From Alteromonadaceae bacterium (GTDB lineage: Bacteria > Pseudomonadota > Gammaproteobacteria > Enterobacterales > Alteromonadaceae), in contig JABXHM010000098.1 in assembly GCA_013373625.1 (NCBI GenBank), positions 1 through 39,208 of the forward strand: a DNA stretch of 39,208 bases. The letters are read 5' to 3'. The notes below the pieces were generated by a model. The model was not told where the DNA came from. It saw nothing but the letters and a program-made list of their open reading frames with translations, and did no database searches. The position numbers were made by a program, and so were the translations under genes. Each line of letters begins with the position of its first letter. Position 1 is the first letter of the stretch. Shown here piece after piece: positions 17,228 to 25,712 of this stretch.

Positions 17228-18898
17228 ATGACTGAAAATTTTGCACAACTTTTTGAAGAGAGCTTACAAGAACTGGAAACTCGCCCTGGTTCAATTGTAA
17301 AGGGTACTGTAGTTTCAATTGATAAAGACATCGTTCTTGTTGACGCTGGTCTCAAATCAGAAAGTGCTATCCCAGCTGAACAATTTAAAAATGCCGAAGG
17401 CGAACTTGAAATCGCAATCGGTGACGAAGTCGACGTAGCGTTAGACGCAGTAGAAGACGGCTTTGGTGAAACTATCCTGTCTCGTGAAAAAGCGAAGCGC
17501 CACGAAGCATGGGTTGAGCTGGAAAAAGCTTACGATGATAAAGCCACTATCAAAGGTATTATCAACGGTAAAGTTAAAGGCGGTTTCACTGTTGAAGTTA
17601 ACAGTGTACGCGCATTCTTACCAGGTTCATTAGTAGACGTACGTCCAGTACGTGATACCACTCACCTGGAAGGTAAAGAGCTTGAATTCAAAGTAATCAA
17701 GTTAGACGCTAAGCGTAACAACGTTGTTGTTTCTCGTCGTGCTGTGATCGAAGCTGAAAACAGTGCAGAGCGTGAAACATTGCTGGCGAACCTGGAAGAA
17801 GGTCATGAAGTTAAAGGTATCGTTAAGAACCTGACCGACTACGGTGCATTCGTAGACTTAGGTGGTGTAGATGGTCTTCTGCACATCACTGATATGGCTT
17901 GGAAGCGCGTTAAGCATCCAAGTGAAATCGTCAACGTTGGTGACGAAATCAACGTTAAAGTACTTAAGTTCGACAAAGATAAGCAACGTGTTTCTCTTGG
18001 CATGAAGCAGATGGGCAACGATCCATGGCAAGAAATTGCTCAACGTTACCCGGAAGGCACTAAGATCACTGGCCAGGTAACTAACCTGACTGACTACGGT
18101 TGTTTCGTAGAGATCGAAGACGGTGTTGAAGGTCTGGTTCACGTTTCTGAAATGGATTGGACAAACAAAAACATCCACCCATCTAAGGTTGTTAACCTGG
18201 GTGACTCTGTGGAAGTTATGGTACTTGAAATTGACGAAGAACGTCGTCGTATTTCTCTTGGCCTTAAACAGTGCATCGATAATCCTTGGGAGACCTTCGC
18301 TAAGTCACACGAAAAAGGTGACAAAGTGTCTGGTAAGATCAAGTCAATCACTGACTTCGGTATCTTCATCGGTCTTGACGGTGGCATCGACGGTCTGGTT
18401 CATTTGTCTGACATTTCCTGGAACAAGTCTGGTGAAGACGCAGTTCGCGACTATAAGAAAGGCGACGAAATCTCAGCGGTTGTACTGCAAGTCGACCCAG
18501 AGCGTGAGCGTATTTCTTTAGGCGTTAAGCAAATCGAAGAAGATCCTTTCAACAAGTATCTGACAGATAACAAGAAAGGTGCTATCGTTAATGGTACAGT
18601 TACAGCAGCTGATGCCAAAGGCGTTACTGTAAACCTGGCTGAAGAAGTTGAAGGTTACATTCGTGTAGCCGACCTTGCTCGTGAGCGCGTTGAAGACGCA
18701 TCTGAAGTTGTTAGCGTAGGCGACAGTATCGAAGCGAAGTACACCGGTGTAGACCGTAAGAACCGCATCGTAAACCTGTCTGTTAAAGCTAAAGACCAGG
18801 CTGACGAAAAAGAAGCAATCGAGAAAGTAAACCAGCAGGATGATGGTGGTTTTGCTAACGCGATGGCTGAAGCTTTCAAAGCAGCAAAAGGCGAATAA
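17228..18898 (+). CDS. rpsA: 30S ribosomal protein S1
   Basis: 556 residues (E. coli 557) with six S1 RNA-binding repeats, starting at about residues 20, 105, 190, 277, 364 and 451. The later repeats share the obvious pattern G-x-V-x-x-x-T-D-(Y/F)-G-x-F-(V/I) and end in RxSLGxKQ. The first two repeats bind the ribosome, the rest bind mRNA and help start translation of structured messages. Codon use looks strongly biased (many GGT, GAA, CGT), as in highly expressed genes. See the leader entry for likely autoregulation. Confidence 0.98.
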   Translation: MTENFAQLFEESLQELETRPGSIVKGTVVSIDKDIVLVDAGLKSESAIPAEQFKNAEGELEIAIGDEVDVALDAVEDGFGETILSREKAKRHEAWVELEKAYDDKATIKGIINGKVKGGFTVEVNSVRAFLPGSLVDVRPVRDTTHLEGKELEFKVIKLDAKRNNVVVSRRAVIEAENSAERETLLANLEEGHEVKGIVKNLTDYGAFVDLGGVDGLLHITDMAWKRVKHPSEIVNVGDEINVKVLKFDKDKQRVSLGMKQMGNDPWQEIAQRYPEGTKITGQVTNLTDYGCFVEIEDGVEGLVHVSEMDWTNKNIHPSKVVNLGDSVEVMVLEIDEERRRISLGLKQCIDNPWETFAKSHEKGDKVSGKIKSITDFGIFIGLDGGIDGLVHLSDISWNKSGEDAVRDYKKGDEISAVVLQVDPERERISLGVKQIEEDPFNKYLTDNKKGAIVNGTVTAADAKGVTVNLAEEVEGYIRVADLARERVEDASEVVSVGDSIEAKYTGVDRKNRIVNLSVKAKDQADEKEAIEKVNQQDDGGFANAMAEAFKAAKGE

Positions 18899-18911
18899 GC
18901 TTTTTGTGAGT

Positions 18912-18941
18912 GCAGGTATACGGTAAATGTCGTGTACCTGC
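18912..18941 (+). other. Hairpin between rpsA and ihfB
   Basis: GCAGGTA (18912-18918) pairs with TACCTGC (18935-18941) around a 16-nt loop. No T-run follows. It could attenuate or process the rpsA-ihfB transcript. Confidence 0.4.
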
Positions 18942-18982
18942 CGATGTAGCTGTTTGATAAATACGATGACAAAGAGGTTAAG

Positions 18983-19270
18983 ATGACCAAGTCTGAATTA
19001 ATTGAGCGGCTCGCTGATCAGGCTCGCCACATTCCGGCAAAAGAATTAGAAACTGCTATCAAAGAGATGTTGGAGCAGATGGCGCAAACTCTGCAAAAGG
19101 GTGACCGTATCGAAATCCGTGGCTTTGGTAGTTTTTCTCTCCATTATCGCGCTCCGCGCGTCGGTCGTAATCCTAAAACCGGTGAAACAGTTGAGCTGGA
19201 CGGTAAATACGTTCCTCACTTTAAACCTGGTAAAGAGTTACGTGATCGGGTGAATGATTCTATCGCTTGA
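18983..19270 (+). CDS. ihfB: Integration host factor, beta subunit
   Basis: 95-residue DNA-bending protein that pairs with IhfA. It has the HU/IHF fold and the DNA-arm motif [23 protein letters not shown], in which Pro64 is the residue that intercalates into the minor groove. An AGAGGT ribosome site lies just upstream. Position directly after rpsA is the same as in E. coli. A strong terminator follows. Confidence 0.97.
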   Translation: MTKSELIERLADQARHIPAKELETAIKEMLEQMAQTLQKGDRIEIRGFGSFSLHYRAPRVGRNPKTGETVELDGKYVPHFKPGKELRDRVNDSIA

Positions 19271-19295
19271 TAAGTAAAGTCTGATATATGAAAAG

Positions 19296-19321
19296 AAAGC
19301 ACTGTTCTCAGTGCTTTTTTT
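19296..19321 (+). terminator. Intrinsic terminator after ihfB
   Basis: AAAGCACTG / CAGTGCTTT with a TTCT loop, followed by a run of T. Confidence 0.9.
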
Positions 19322-19392
19322 GTATCTGTATGCTGTAACAGTATCAACATTTTGTTATCCTGCGTACAGTCGCATGAAACGGGATCATTCTC

Positions 19393-19647
19393 TTGAAAGG
19401 CTTAGCATTTCTTCTTTGTATCATCATAATTTTGGTTATGGCCATCGCCGTTGGCTCGCAAAATGATGCGGTCATATCGGTGAATTACCTGATTGCGAAA
19501 GCTGACATGACCATTGCGACGTTGATAGCCATAGCACTTGGCTTGGGTGTTATTGTGGGTGTACTGGCAATTCTCAGTAGCTGGCTGACATTGCGCGTAA
19601 AATTACTAAGAGTTCAGGCTAAACTCAAAAAACTTCAGAAAGAATAA
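19393..19647 (+). CDS. lapA: Lipopolysaccharide assembly protein A (LapA, DUF1049)
   Basis: 84-residue inner-membrane protein with two hydrophobic helices (about 3-20 and 40-62) followed by a basic, coiled-coil-like tail. The segment VGSQNDAVISVNYL matches the DUF1049 signature. With LapB it takes part in regulated turnover of LpxC, which sets the rate of LPS synthesis. The start is TTG at 19393: the nearest ATG upstream (19374) is out of frame, and a GGGA lies about 9 nt before the TTG. The stop is 5 nt from lapB. Slightly shorter than E. coli LapA (102 residues). Confidence 0.88.
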   Translation: MKGLAFLLCIIIILVMAIAVGSQNDAVISVNYLIAKADMTIATLIAIALGLGVIVGVLAILSSWLTLRVKLLRVQAKLKKLQKE

Positions 19648-19652
19648 CGACG

Positions 19653-20813
19653 ATGCTGGAGCTGTTGTTTTTATTGTTACCTGTTGCAGCCGGCTATGGT
19701 TATATCATGGGGCGCAATAGTGTCAGACAAGCGCAACGTAAACAATCGAGTATTCTGTCCAAACACTATTTCCGTGGCTTAAACTTTCTCTTGTCAGACC
19801 AGCCGGACCGCGCTGTAGATACGTTGATAAAAATGATCAATGTAAACAGTGATACGGTAGAAACGCACATTGCCATGGGCAACTTTTTTCGTCACCGGGG
19901 GGAAATTGACAGGGCTATCCGGATCCATCAAAACCTGGTGAGTCGCGACGAAATACAAGCCTCCCAACGTGAATCAGCCTTAAAGGAATTGGGCCGAGAT
20001 TACATGCAGGCTGGTTTTTTAGAACGTGCAGAAGGGGCTTTCGTAAAATTATTAAGCACCGATAAGCATTTTGAATTTGCCCAGCAACAGTTATTTGCCA
20101 TTTATCAAACCACTAAAGAATGGCAGCGCGCCATCGAACTCGCCGAGAAAATGATTGGTGAAAATGACACTATTCGGTCGCGGTTAGCGCATTTCTATTG
20201 TGAGCAGGCTCAGTTAGAGCTCGACAATGAACAAATACCTCAAGCCCTTGAGTTACTGCAAAAAGCCGTCAATGTGGATGATAAAGCAATACGCCCCTGG
20301 TTAATGTTAGGGGAAATCACTTTCGATCAGGGGCGTTTAAAAGAAGCGGGTGAATATCTCACACAAATCGCCAGCCGCGATAAGAACTGGTTTATTGAAG
20401 CGATCCCATTATTAAAACAAATAGCTACTGAGACAGCGGACTGGCAGCATTTTGAAACCCTGTTAAAAGATAACTGGGTACAAAGTGCGACGCTTTATCT
20501 GGCCATGGCTGATGTATTAGTACATAAAGGACAACCGCAGCAAGCCGCTGATTATTTATTTGAACAAATACAAAAAACGCCAACGATGCGCGGCTTTCAT
20601 CGCCTCATGCAACTGTATTGCGAGCTTAGCGATGATCCCAATGCAAAGGCAACTTACCAACAATTAAACGAGTTGGTTGCCAGTCAGATTGCACAACGTC
20701 CGCGTTATCGTTGTAAGAGCTGCGGCTTTTCAGGGCGTAAATTGTACTGGCTGTGTCCATCATGTAAAAAGTGGGGTGTAGTACATCCCATCAGAGGTTT
20801 AGACGGAGAGTAA
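19653..20813 (+). CDS. lapB: Lipopolysaccharide assembly protein B (LapB/YciM)
   Basis: 386 residues (E. coli 389). An N-terminal membrane anchor ([19 protein letters not shown]) is followed by a series of TPR repeats on the cytoplasmic side and a C-terminal rubredoxin-like knuckle with Cys354, Cys357, Cys368 and Cys371 (CKSC and CPSC). It is the adaptor that brings LpxC to the protease FtsH, keeping LPS and phospholipid synthesis in balance. It sits in a lapA-lapB-pyrF run with 5-nt gaps on both sides. Confidence 0.95.
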   Translation: MLELLFLLLPVAAGYGYIMGRNSVRQAQRKQSSILSKHYFRGLNFLLSDQPDRAVDTLIKMINVNSDTVETHIAMGNFFRHRGEIDRAIRIHQNLVSRDEIQASQRESALKELGRDYMQAGFLERAEGAFVKLLSTDKHFEFAQQQLFAIYQTTKEWQRAIELAEKMIGENDTIRSRLAHFYCEQAQLELDNEQIPQALELLQKAVNVDDKAIRPWLMLGEITFDQGRLKEAGEYLTQIASRDKNWFIEAIPLLKQIATETADWQHFETLLKDNWVQSATLYLAMADVLVHKGQPQQAADYLFEQIQKTPTMRGFHRLMQLYCELSDDPNAKATYQQLNELVASQIAQRPRYRCKSCGFSGRKLYWLCPSCKKWGVVHPIRGLDGE

Positions 20814-20818
20814 CAAAA

Positions 20819-21517
20819 ATGAGTCAAGACGCGCGCGTTATCGTGGCACTGGATTTTGATAACATCGACACAGCTAATCGGTTGATTGAGCAACTTGATC
20901 CAACCCTTTGTAAGTTGAAAGTGGGCAAAGAAATGTTCACGTTATTTGGGCCTGAATTTGTTAAGTCTTTGATTGCACGTAGCTTTGACGTATTTCTCGA
21001 TTTAAAGTTTCACGATATTCCCAATACTGTTGCCAAAGCCTGTAAAGCGGCGGCCGAAATGGGAGTGTGGATGGTGAATGTGCATGCCAGTGGCGGCAAA
21101 GAAATGATGATGGCGGCTAAAAAAGCCATCGCCGAGTCTTCACATCCGCAAACTAAACTCATTGCGGTGACGGTACTGACCAGTATGGATCAGGAGCAGC
21201 TTAACGATGTTGTGCCTGATATCACACCCGCTGATCAGGTTAAAAAGCTAGCGCAATTAACCGCAGACAGCGGCCTCGACGGCGTGGTATGTTCTGCCAA
21301 AGAAGCGGTTATGCTGCGCGAAACGCATAGCGATGAGTTCTTGCTGGTGACACCTGGTATCCGGCCGGCCGGCAGTGAGGCAGGCGATCAAAAGCGGATC
21401 ATGACCCCCGTTGATGCGATTAACGCTGGCGTTAGTTATCTGGTAATGGGTCGCCCGATTACGCAATCTGCCTCTCCGCTGGAGTCTTTGAAGGCGGTAA
21501 ACGCCAGCCTGTTGTAG
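20819..21517 (+). CDS. pyrF: Orotidine 5'-phosphate decarboxylase
   Basis: Makes UMP from OMP, the last step of de novo pyrimidine synthesis. I start at ATG 20819 ([14 protein letters not shown]), giving 232 residues, the usual length; the frame is open further upstream but that part lies inside lapB. Catalytic residues are Lys34 (KLKVGKE) and the Asp61-Lys63-Asp66 array in DLKFHDIPN. The C-terminal phosphate-binding segment is YLVMGRPIT. Third gene of lapA-lapB-pyrF, with GGAG from the lapB end as ribosome site, then a terminator. Confidence 0.96.
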   Translation: MSQDARVIVALDFDNIDTANRLIEQLDPTLCKLKVGKEMFTLFGPEFVKSLIARSFDVFLDLKFHDIPNTVAKACKAAAEMGVWMVNVHASGGKEMMMAAKKAIAESSHPQTKLIAVTVLTSMDQEQLNDVVPDITPADQVKKLAQLTADSGLDGVVCSAKEAVMLRETHSDEFLLVTPGIRPAGSEAGDQKRIMTPVDAINAGVSYLVMGRPITQSASPLESLKAVNASLL

Positions 21518-21547
21518 ACGCTCTTTGGGTCGTCGGTGAATATACTG

Positions 21548-21576
21548 AAAAAGCCCTTACATTATGGGCTTTTTCT
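21548..21576 (+). terminator. Intrinsic terminator after pyrF
   Basis: AAAAAGCCC (21548-21556), a 9-nt loop, GGGCTTTTT (21566-21574). Its A-tract would also allow function on the other strand. Confidence 0.88.
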
Positions 21577-21930
21577 TTGCCAGGAAATCGTATCAGTGAT
21601 GTACGCCTGACAATGGACTACTCGCGATAGGCCCTGGCTGCGGCGGTATCGGACAAAATAAGGCGACAATCTTACGCTTGTTTGTGTAAAAATTTTATTT
21701 AAACCAAGCTGATAGAGCTATTTATCACACACTGAGTATTCCTGTATTTCTTCACGTAATTGCAATTCCTGTGAGGAAGCCTTTTTTGACGTTAAAATAC
21801 ATATAAACGTTAATATTATTTTAAATATAGTAACTATATTGTAAACAATGCTGCTAGAAAGCGCTTACATAGCTGTGAGAAAATCTTCGCAATCAGGTTT
21901 TTTACATTTTTATTATTAAATGGAGCAGCA
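21577..21930 (+). promoter_or_regulatory. Upstream control region of the GH5 gene
   Basis: About 350 nt without a gene, increasingly AT-rich toward the GH5 start. It contains TTGACG at 21786-21791 with only poor -10 matches downstream (TTAATA about 18 bp away), a perfect 7-3-7 inverted repeat AATATAG-TAA-CTATATT at 21824-21840, and the LacI-type palindrome listed separately. No ORF of interest on either strand. Confidence 0.45.
21857..21868 (+). promoter_or_regulatory. LacI/GalR-family operator-like palindrome upstream of the GH5 gene
   Basis: GAAAGCGCTTAC is a near-perfect palindrome centred on GCGC (one mismatch per half-site). It resembles sites of LacI-family sugar regulators, which typically read TGnAAnCGnTTnCA, and lies 62 nt before the cellulase ATG. 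The regulator gene is not in this window. Confidence 0.5.
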
Positions 21931-23763
21931 ATGAATTTATCTCCGGGAAAAACCACTCTAACCAAAGCTGTGGTAGCAGGCATGTTAATCAGTATGGTTT
22001 CTGGGTGTGGTGGTGGAGGTGATAGTTCATCTCCAACACCCACACCACCATCGCCGCCTCCGACATCAACACCCACGCCGACAGCAGATACCACTCCTGA
22101 TGTATTCTCTTTTGGCGATAGCCCGGATGCATTTACCAGCGAGCTGGTCGCTTCTGGTGCTGTAACCGTTTTGTCTATTGATGATGGCGCATCTGTTTCG
22201 GTGAATGGTGGTGAATTTTCTATCGATGGTGGCGCTTTTCTATCTGATAGCGCAACCATTAATGCCGGTCAGAAAGTTCAGGTACGAGTGATGTCTTCCG
22301 CTGATTCATTGGGCGAATCAACGGCTACACTAACAGTCGGCGATTTTTCAACGGATTTTACGGTTATTACTAATGATATTGCCGGCAGAACCGAAGCAGA
22401 AAGCGCAATTAATGCAGATGGTCTGACAACAAGTAGCATCGCCAATAGCTCCGGTGGAGAAGTGGTTTCGCTGACTGATTCCAGCGACGTTGTCTCTTTA
22501 ATCGCACCACGTGAAGGTAAGTTAATCAGCATCCGCTATCGTTCAGACAATGAAGAAAACCTGAATATCATAGTTAACGGTTCAACAGTGGGAACGGTGA
22601 CCCTGTTACAAACCAACGACTTGTTCCAGACAGCTGAGTTGTTTGTGCCCATTGCCGAGGGCAGTACTATAGATATTGCACTTAATAGTGCCGCTCAAGG
22701 GGCCGTTACTTTAGATTACATTGATGTGATGGATGATTTATCAGCCACCACAATTGCAAGAAACATGGGCTATGGTTTTAACCTGGGGCAAATGTTTGAA
22801 AGTGATCAGCATGCACCAACGCTGGAAAACGCCAAACCCAAAATAGATGCCTACTATGCTGCGGGATTCAGAAATATTCGCATTCCTGTGACCTGGACAG
22901 AAGACATCGATGGCTCAAGTCTGGCCGATAAAACCACTGGTGTTATAGACATGACACACCCCAGACTTGCTGAACTTATTAAAGTTGTTGAATATGCTTT
23001 GTCCCTTAAAGGTATGCATGTAGTGGTTAATATGCACCATGAGAGCACCTTAAAAGCTGAAGACAACTTTGCGGTATTAGAAAATGTGTGGGATGGCATA
23101 AGCAGTATTTTCGTAAATCACAGCCACAGGTTGTTATTTGAAGTGTTAAATGAACCACACCAGGGGCCAAATGATGAGCCTATGGCGGCAGCCAGTGTTC
23201 GCAGAATGACAGGATTAGCGTACGATAAAATTCGCGCTTTGAACCCAGAGCGAATTATTATCATTGGTGGCGATCAGTGGTTTGGTGCTGCCGAAATGGC
23301 CAGAACATGGCCAGATTTATCGCTTGTCGGCAAAGGTAATGATGCGTACATAATGTCTACTTTTCATCACTATTCGCCTTGGGAGTTTAACGGTGAAGCT
23401 AACAAGACCTATCTATGGGATGAAAGCACCATCACCAGTGATATGGCAACTCAGGAAGACTGGGTAACCAGCATCGGCAACGACATGCCAGTATATATAG
23501 GTGAGTGGGGTAATAGCTGGAACCAGTACTTACAGACAGCAAACTGTAACAATATTCGCAGTTGGTACGATAATTTTGCAGATAATTATGCTGACGCCCG
23601 CGCCATTGAAACGCCTACAGCGGTATGGGACGACGGTGGTTGGTTTATGATTTGGGACCACAACACCAATGACTGGAATAATTCACTTTATCAGTGTATT
23701 ACCGGTACGTGTATGCCCGAAAGTTTTGAACGTCTGAACGCGGCGTGTACCGACACCAATTAA
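21931..23763 (+). CDS. GH5-family endoglucanase-type lipoprotein with an N-terminal carbohydrate-binding-like module
   Basis: 610 residues. Lipoprotein signal with lipobox VSGC (acylated Cys26), then a Gly run and a Pro/Thr/Ser linker (31-56). Next is a small beta domain (57-147) of a kind repeated in marine secreted proteins, then a module at about 153-267 (starting RTEAESA, ending VTLDYIDV) that looks like a CBM6/35-type sandwich, and a GH5 TIM barrel from about 275. Predicted acid/base is Glu408 in LNEP and nucleophile Glu525 in IGEWGN; NMHH near 366 is also typical. It probably acts on beta-1,4-glucan or a related polymer at the outer membrane surface. The exact substrate is an inference. 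GGAGC precedes the ATG. Confidence 0.9.
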   Translation: MNLSPGKTTLTKAVVAGMLISMVSGCGGGGDSSSPTPTPPSPPPTSTPTPTADTTPDVFSFGDSPDAFTSELVASGAVTVLSIDDGASVSVNGGEFSIDGGAFLSDSATINAGQKVQVRVMSSADSLGESTATLTVGDFSTDFTVITNDIAGRTEAESAINADGLTTSSIANSSGGEVVSLTDSSDVVSLIAPREGKLISIRYRSDNEENLNIIVNGSTVGTVTLLQTNDLFQTAELFVPIAEGSTIDIALNSAAQGAVTLDYIDVMDDLSATTIARNMGYGFNLGQMFESDQHAPTLENAKPKIDAYYAAGFRNIRIPVTWTEDIDGSSLADKTTGVIDMTHPRLAELIKVVEYALSLKGMHVVVNMHHESTLKAEDNFAVLENVWDGISSIFVNHSHRLLFEVLNEPHQGPNDEPMAAASVRRMTGLAYDKIRALNPERIIIIGGDQWFGAAEMARTWPDLSLVGKGNDAYIMSTFHHYSPWEFNGEANKTYLWDESTITSDMATQEDWVTSIGNDMPVYIGEWGNSWNQYLQTANCNNIRSWYDNFADNYADARAIETPTAVWDDGGWFMIWDHNTNDWNNSLYQCITGTCMPESFERLNAACTDTN

Positions 23764-23825
23764 CATTGTTGAGTGCGGATAGGCGTAAAATTTAGTTTAT
23801 CAAAGCAAATTAGGTATCATGAATT

Positions 23826-23851
23826 AAAAAGCCCCGGTCGCGGGGCTTTTT
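23826..23851. terminator. Bidirectional terminator between the GH5 gene and ald
   Basis: AAAAAGCCCCG / CGGGGCTTTTT with a GTCG loop. Convergent genes end on both sides. Confidence 0.92.
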
Positions 23852-23863
23852 GTTAAACGATGA

Positions 23864-24991
23864 TTATCTCAGTGCATCCATAGGCGGAGTGTACTGAATA
23901 TCGAGTTGCTCACCAAGTGCCTCTACAACGGCCTTATACGTTACTTTTCCTTCATGGACGTTCAGTCCGTTCATTAAATGCAGATCTTCCATCATAGCAA
24001 GCTTAGGACCTTTATTTGCTAAAGCCAGGCCAAAGGGCAGCGTTGCATTATTAAGCGCCATGGTTGAGGTGCGAGCCACGCCACCTGGCATGTTGGCAAC
24101 ACAGTAATGCACAACTTCATCAATGACATAAACAGGATCCTGATGGGTTGTGGCTTTAGAGGTTGCAAAACAGCCGCCCTGATCGATGGCAACATCAACC
24201 ACAACAGCGCCTTTTTTCATGTTGGCAATATGTTGTTCGTTTAGCAGTTTTGGTGCTGCAGCCCCTGGGATTAACACCGCACCAACCACCAAATCAGCAC
24301 TTGCAGAGTAATGCTCAATGGCATCAACAGTTGAATACACGGTTTTTACCTGACCATTGAAGATATCGTCAAGCTCACGTAAGCGAGGCAGTGAACGGTC
24401 TAAAATAGTCACGTCAGCACCAAGGCCTAATGCCATTTTAGCTGCTTGTGTTCCAACGACACCGCCACCAATAATCAGTACTTTACCTGGTGCAACACCG
24501 GGTACTCCACCGAGTAACGTACCGCTACCGCCATGGGCTTTTTCCAGATAATGCGCACCAGCTTGCACCGACATGCGGCCAGCGACTTCACTCATTGGTG
24601 CCAAAAGTGGCAAGCCACCGCGACTATCAGTTACGGTTTCATAAGCGATACAGGTTGCACCTGATTCGATCAGGAGCTTAGTTTGAACCGGGTCCGGAGC
24701 GAGATGAAGATAGGTGTAAAGCGTTTGCCCACGGCGTAGTTGTTTACACTCGTTAGGTTGCGGTTCCTTTACCTTGACGATCATTTCGGCTTCGGCAAAA
24801 ACTTGTTCAGCCGTTGCGGCAATGCTGGCACCAGCTTCGGTGTACATCTCATCGGTAAAGCCGATGGCGCTGCCTGCATTGGTTTCAACCATGACTTTAT
24901 GGCCATGGGTAATAAATTCTTTGACCGCTGCAGGTGTTAAGCCTACACGGTACTCGTGGTTTTTAATTTCTTTTGGTACACCCACTAACAT
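23864..24991 (-). CDS. ald: Alanine dehydrogenase
   Basis: NAD-dependent oxidative deamination of L-alanine to pyruvate and ammonia. 375 residues. Catalytic and pyruvate-binding residues fall at the standard numbers: Arg15 (EYRVGLTP), Lys75 (KVKEP), His96 (YLHLAPD) and Asp270 (VAIDQGG). The Rossmann loop GGGVVG is at 175-180. It is divergent from lrp across 130 nt with Lrp-like sites, so regulation by Lrp in response to leucine or alanine is plausible. The same ald / lrp pairing is, from memory, found in Shewanella. Confidence 0.96.
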   Translation of the reverse strand: MLVGVPKEIKNHEYRVGLTPAAVKEFITHGHKVMVETNAGSAIGFTDEMYTEAGASIAATAEQVFAEAEMIVKVKEPQPNECKQLRRGQTLYTYLHLAPDPVQTKLLIESGATCIAYETVTDSRGGLPLLAPMSEVAGRMSVQAGAHYLEKAHGGSGTLLGGVPGVAPGKVLIIGGGVVGTQAAKMALGLGADVTILDRSLPRLRELDDIFNGQVKTVYSTVDAIEHYSASADLVVGAVLIPGAAAPKLLNEQHIANMKKGAVVVDVAIDQGGCFATSKATTHQDPVYVIDEVVHYCVANMPGGVARTSTMALNNATLPFGLALANKGPKLAMMEDLHLMNGLNVHEGKVTYKAVVEALGEQLDIQYTPPMDALR

Positions 24992-25079
24992 GTCTGTAAT
25001 GCCTGTATTGTTGTGTTTAGTAAAGATGCTGAGTATAGTGGATTAAATGAAAATAATTGTGCTGTATTATTAAATAATG

Positions 25080-25094
25080 CAGATTATAATTTTG
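25080..25094 (+). promoter_or_regulatory. Candidate Lrp site overlapping the lrp promoter
   Basis: CAGATTATAATTTTG fits 12 of 15 positions of the E. coli Lrp consensus YAGHAWATTWTDCTR and contains TATAAT (25085-25090), a possible -10 of lrp. A weaker match on the other strand lies at about 25049-25063. This would allow autoregulation and control of ald. By eye only. Confidence 0.35.
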
Positions 25095-25121
25095 TTAAAG
25101 TGTCATTGAGCGATATTAAAT

Positions 25122-25607
25122 ATGTTGGTTAAAACACCCAAACATCTTGATAGAATAGACCGTAATATTCTTACTACACTGCAGCGTGATGGTCGTATTG
25201 CTAATGTGGAATTGGCGAAACAAGTAGGGCTGAGCCCCAGCCCTTGTTTAGAAAGAGTCAAACGTCTGGAGTCCCAGGGCTATATTCTGGGTTACCATGC
25301 TAATTTAGATCCCCATAAACTGGGGGCGGCCATGCTGGTGTTCGTTGAAATAACTTTGTCGAAAACCTCTGTGGATATTTTTGCCGACTTTTCAGCCGCG
25401 GTTCAGCAACATGATGATATACAGGAGTGTCATCTGGTTTCAGGCAATTTTGACTTTTTACTTAAGGCTCGTGTGGCTGATATGTCGAGCTATCGCAAGC
25501 TACTCGGAGATACATTGCTCAGATTACCCGGGGTGAGTGCGTCACGTACTTATGTCGTCATGGAAGAAGTAAAAAGTACCAATAGCCTGCGAATTAATAC
25601 AAAATAA
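25122..25607 (+). CDS. lrp: Leucine-responsive regulatory protein
   Basis: 161 residues (E. coli Lrp 164). An N-terminal winged helix-turn-helix (about 8-60: LDRIDRNILTTLQRDGRI, then the recognition helix in SPSPCLERVKRL) is followed by an Asn/His-type linker and the RAM/AsnC effector domain (LVFVEITLSK to the C-terminus) that binds leucine and forms octamers. Position directly before ftsK identifies it as the global Lrp ortholog rather than one of the many AsnC paralogs. Confidence 0.95.
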   Translation: MLVKTPKHLDRIDRNILTTLQRDGRIANVELAKQVGLSPSPCLERVKRLESQGYILGYHANLDPHKLGAAMLVFVEITLSKTSVDIFADFSAAVQQHDDIQECHLVSGNFDFLLKARVADMSSYRKLLGDTLLRLPGVSASRTYVVMEEVKSTNSLRINTK

Positions 25608-25712
25608 GGCGATAGCAGTTCTTAGTGTGAATGGTATGATGGTCGGTCTTAGGTTGTTATGACATGCCAATTCAGGTTTTTGTGGCTGCACAGCGCGCAA
25701 TAAATAAAATAA

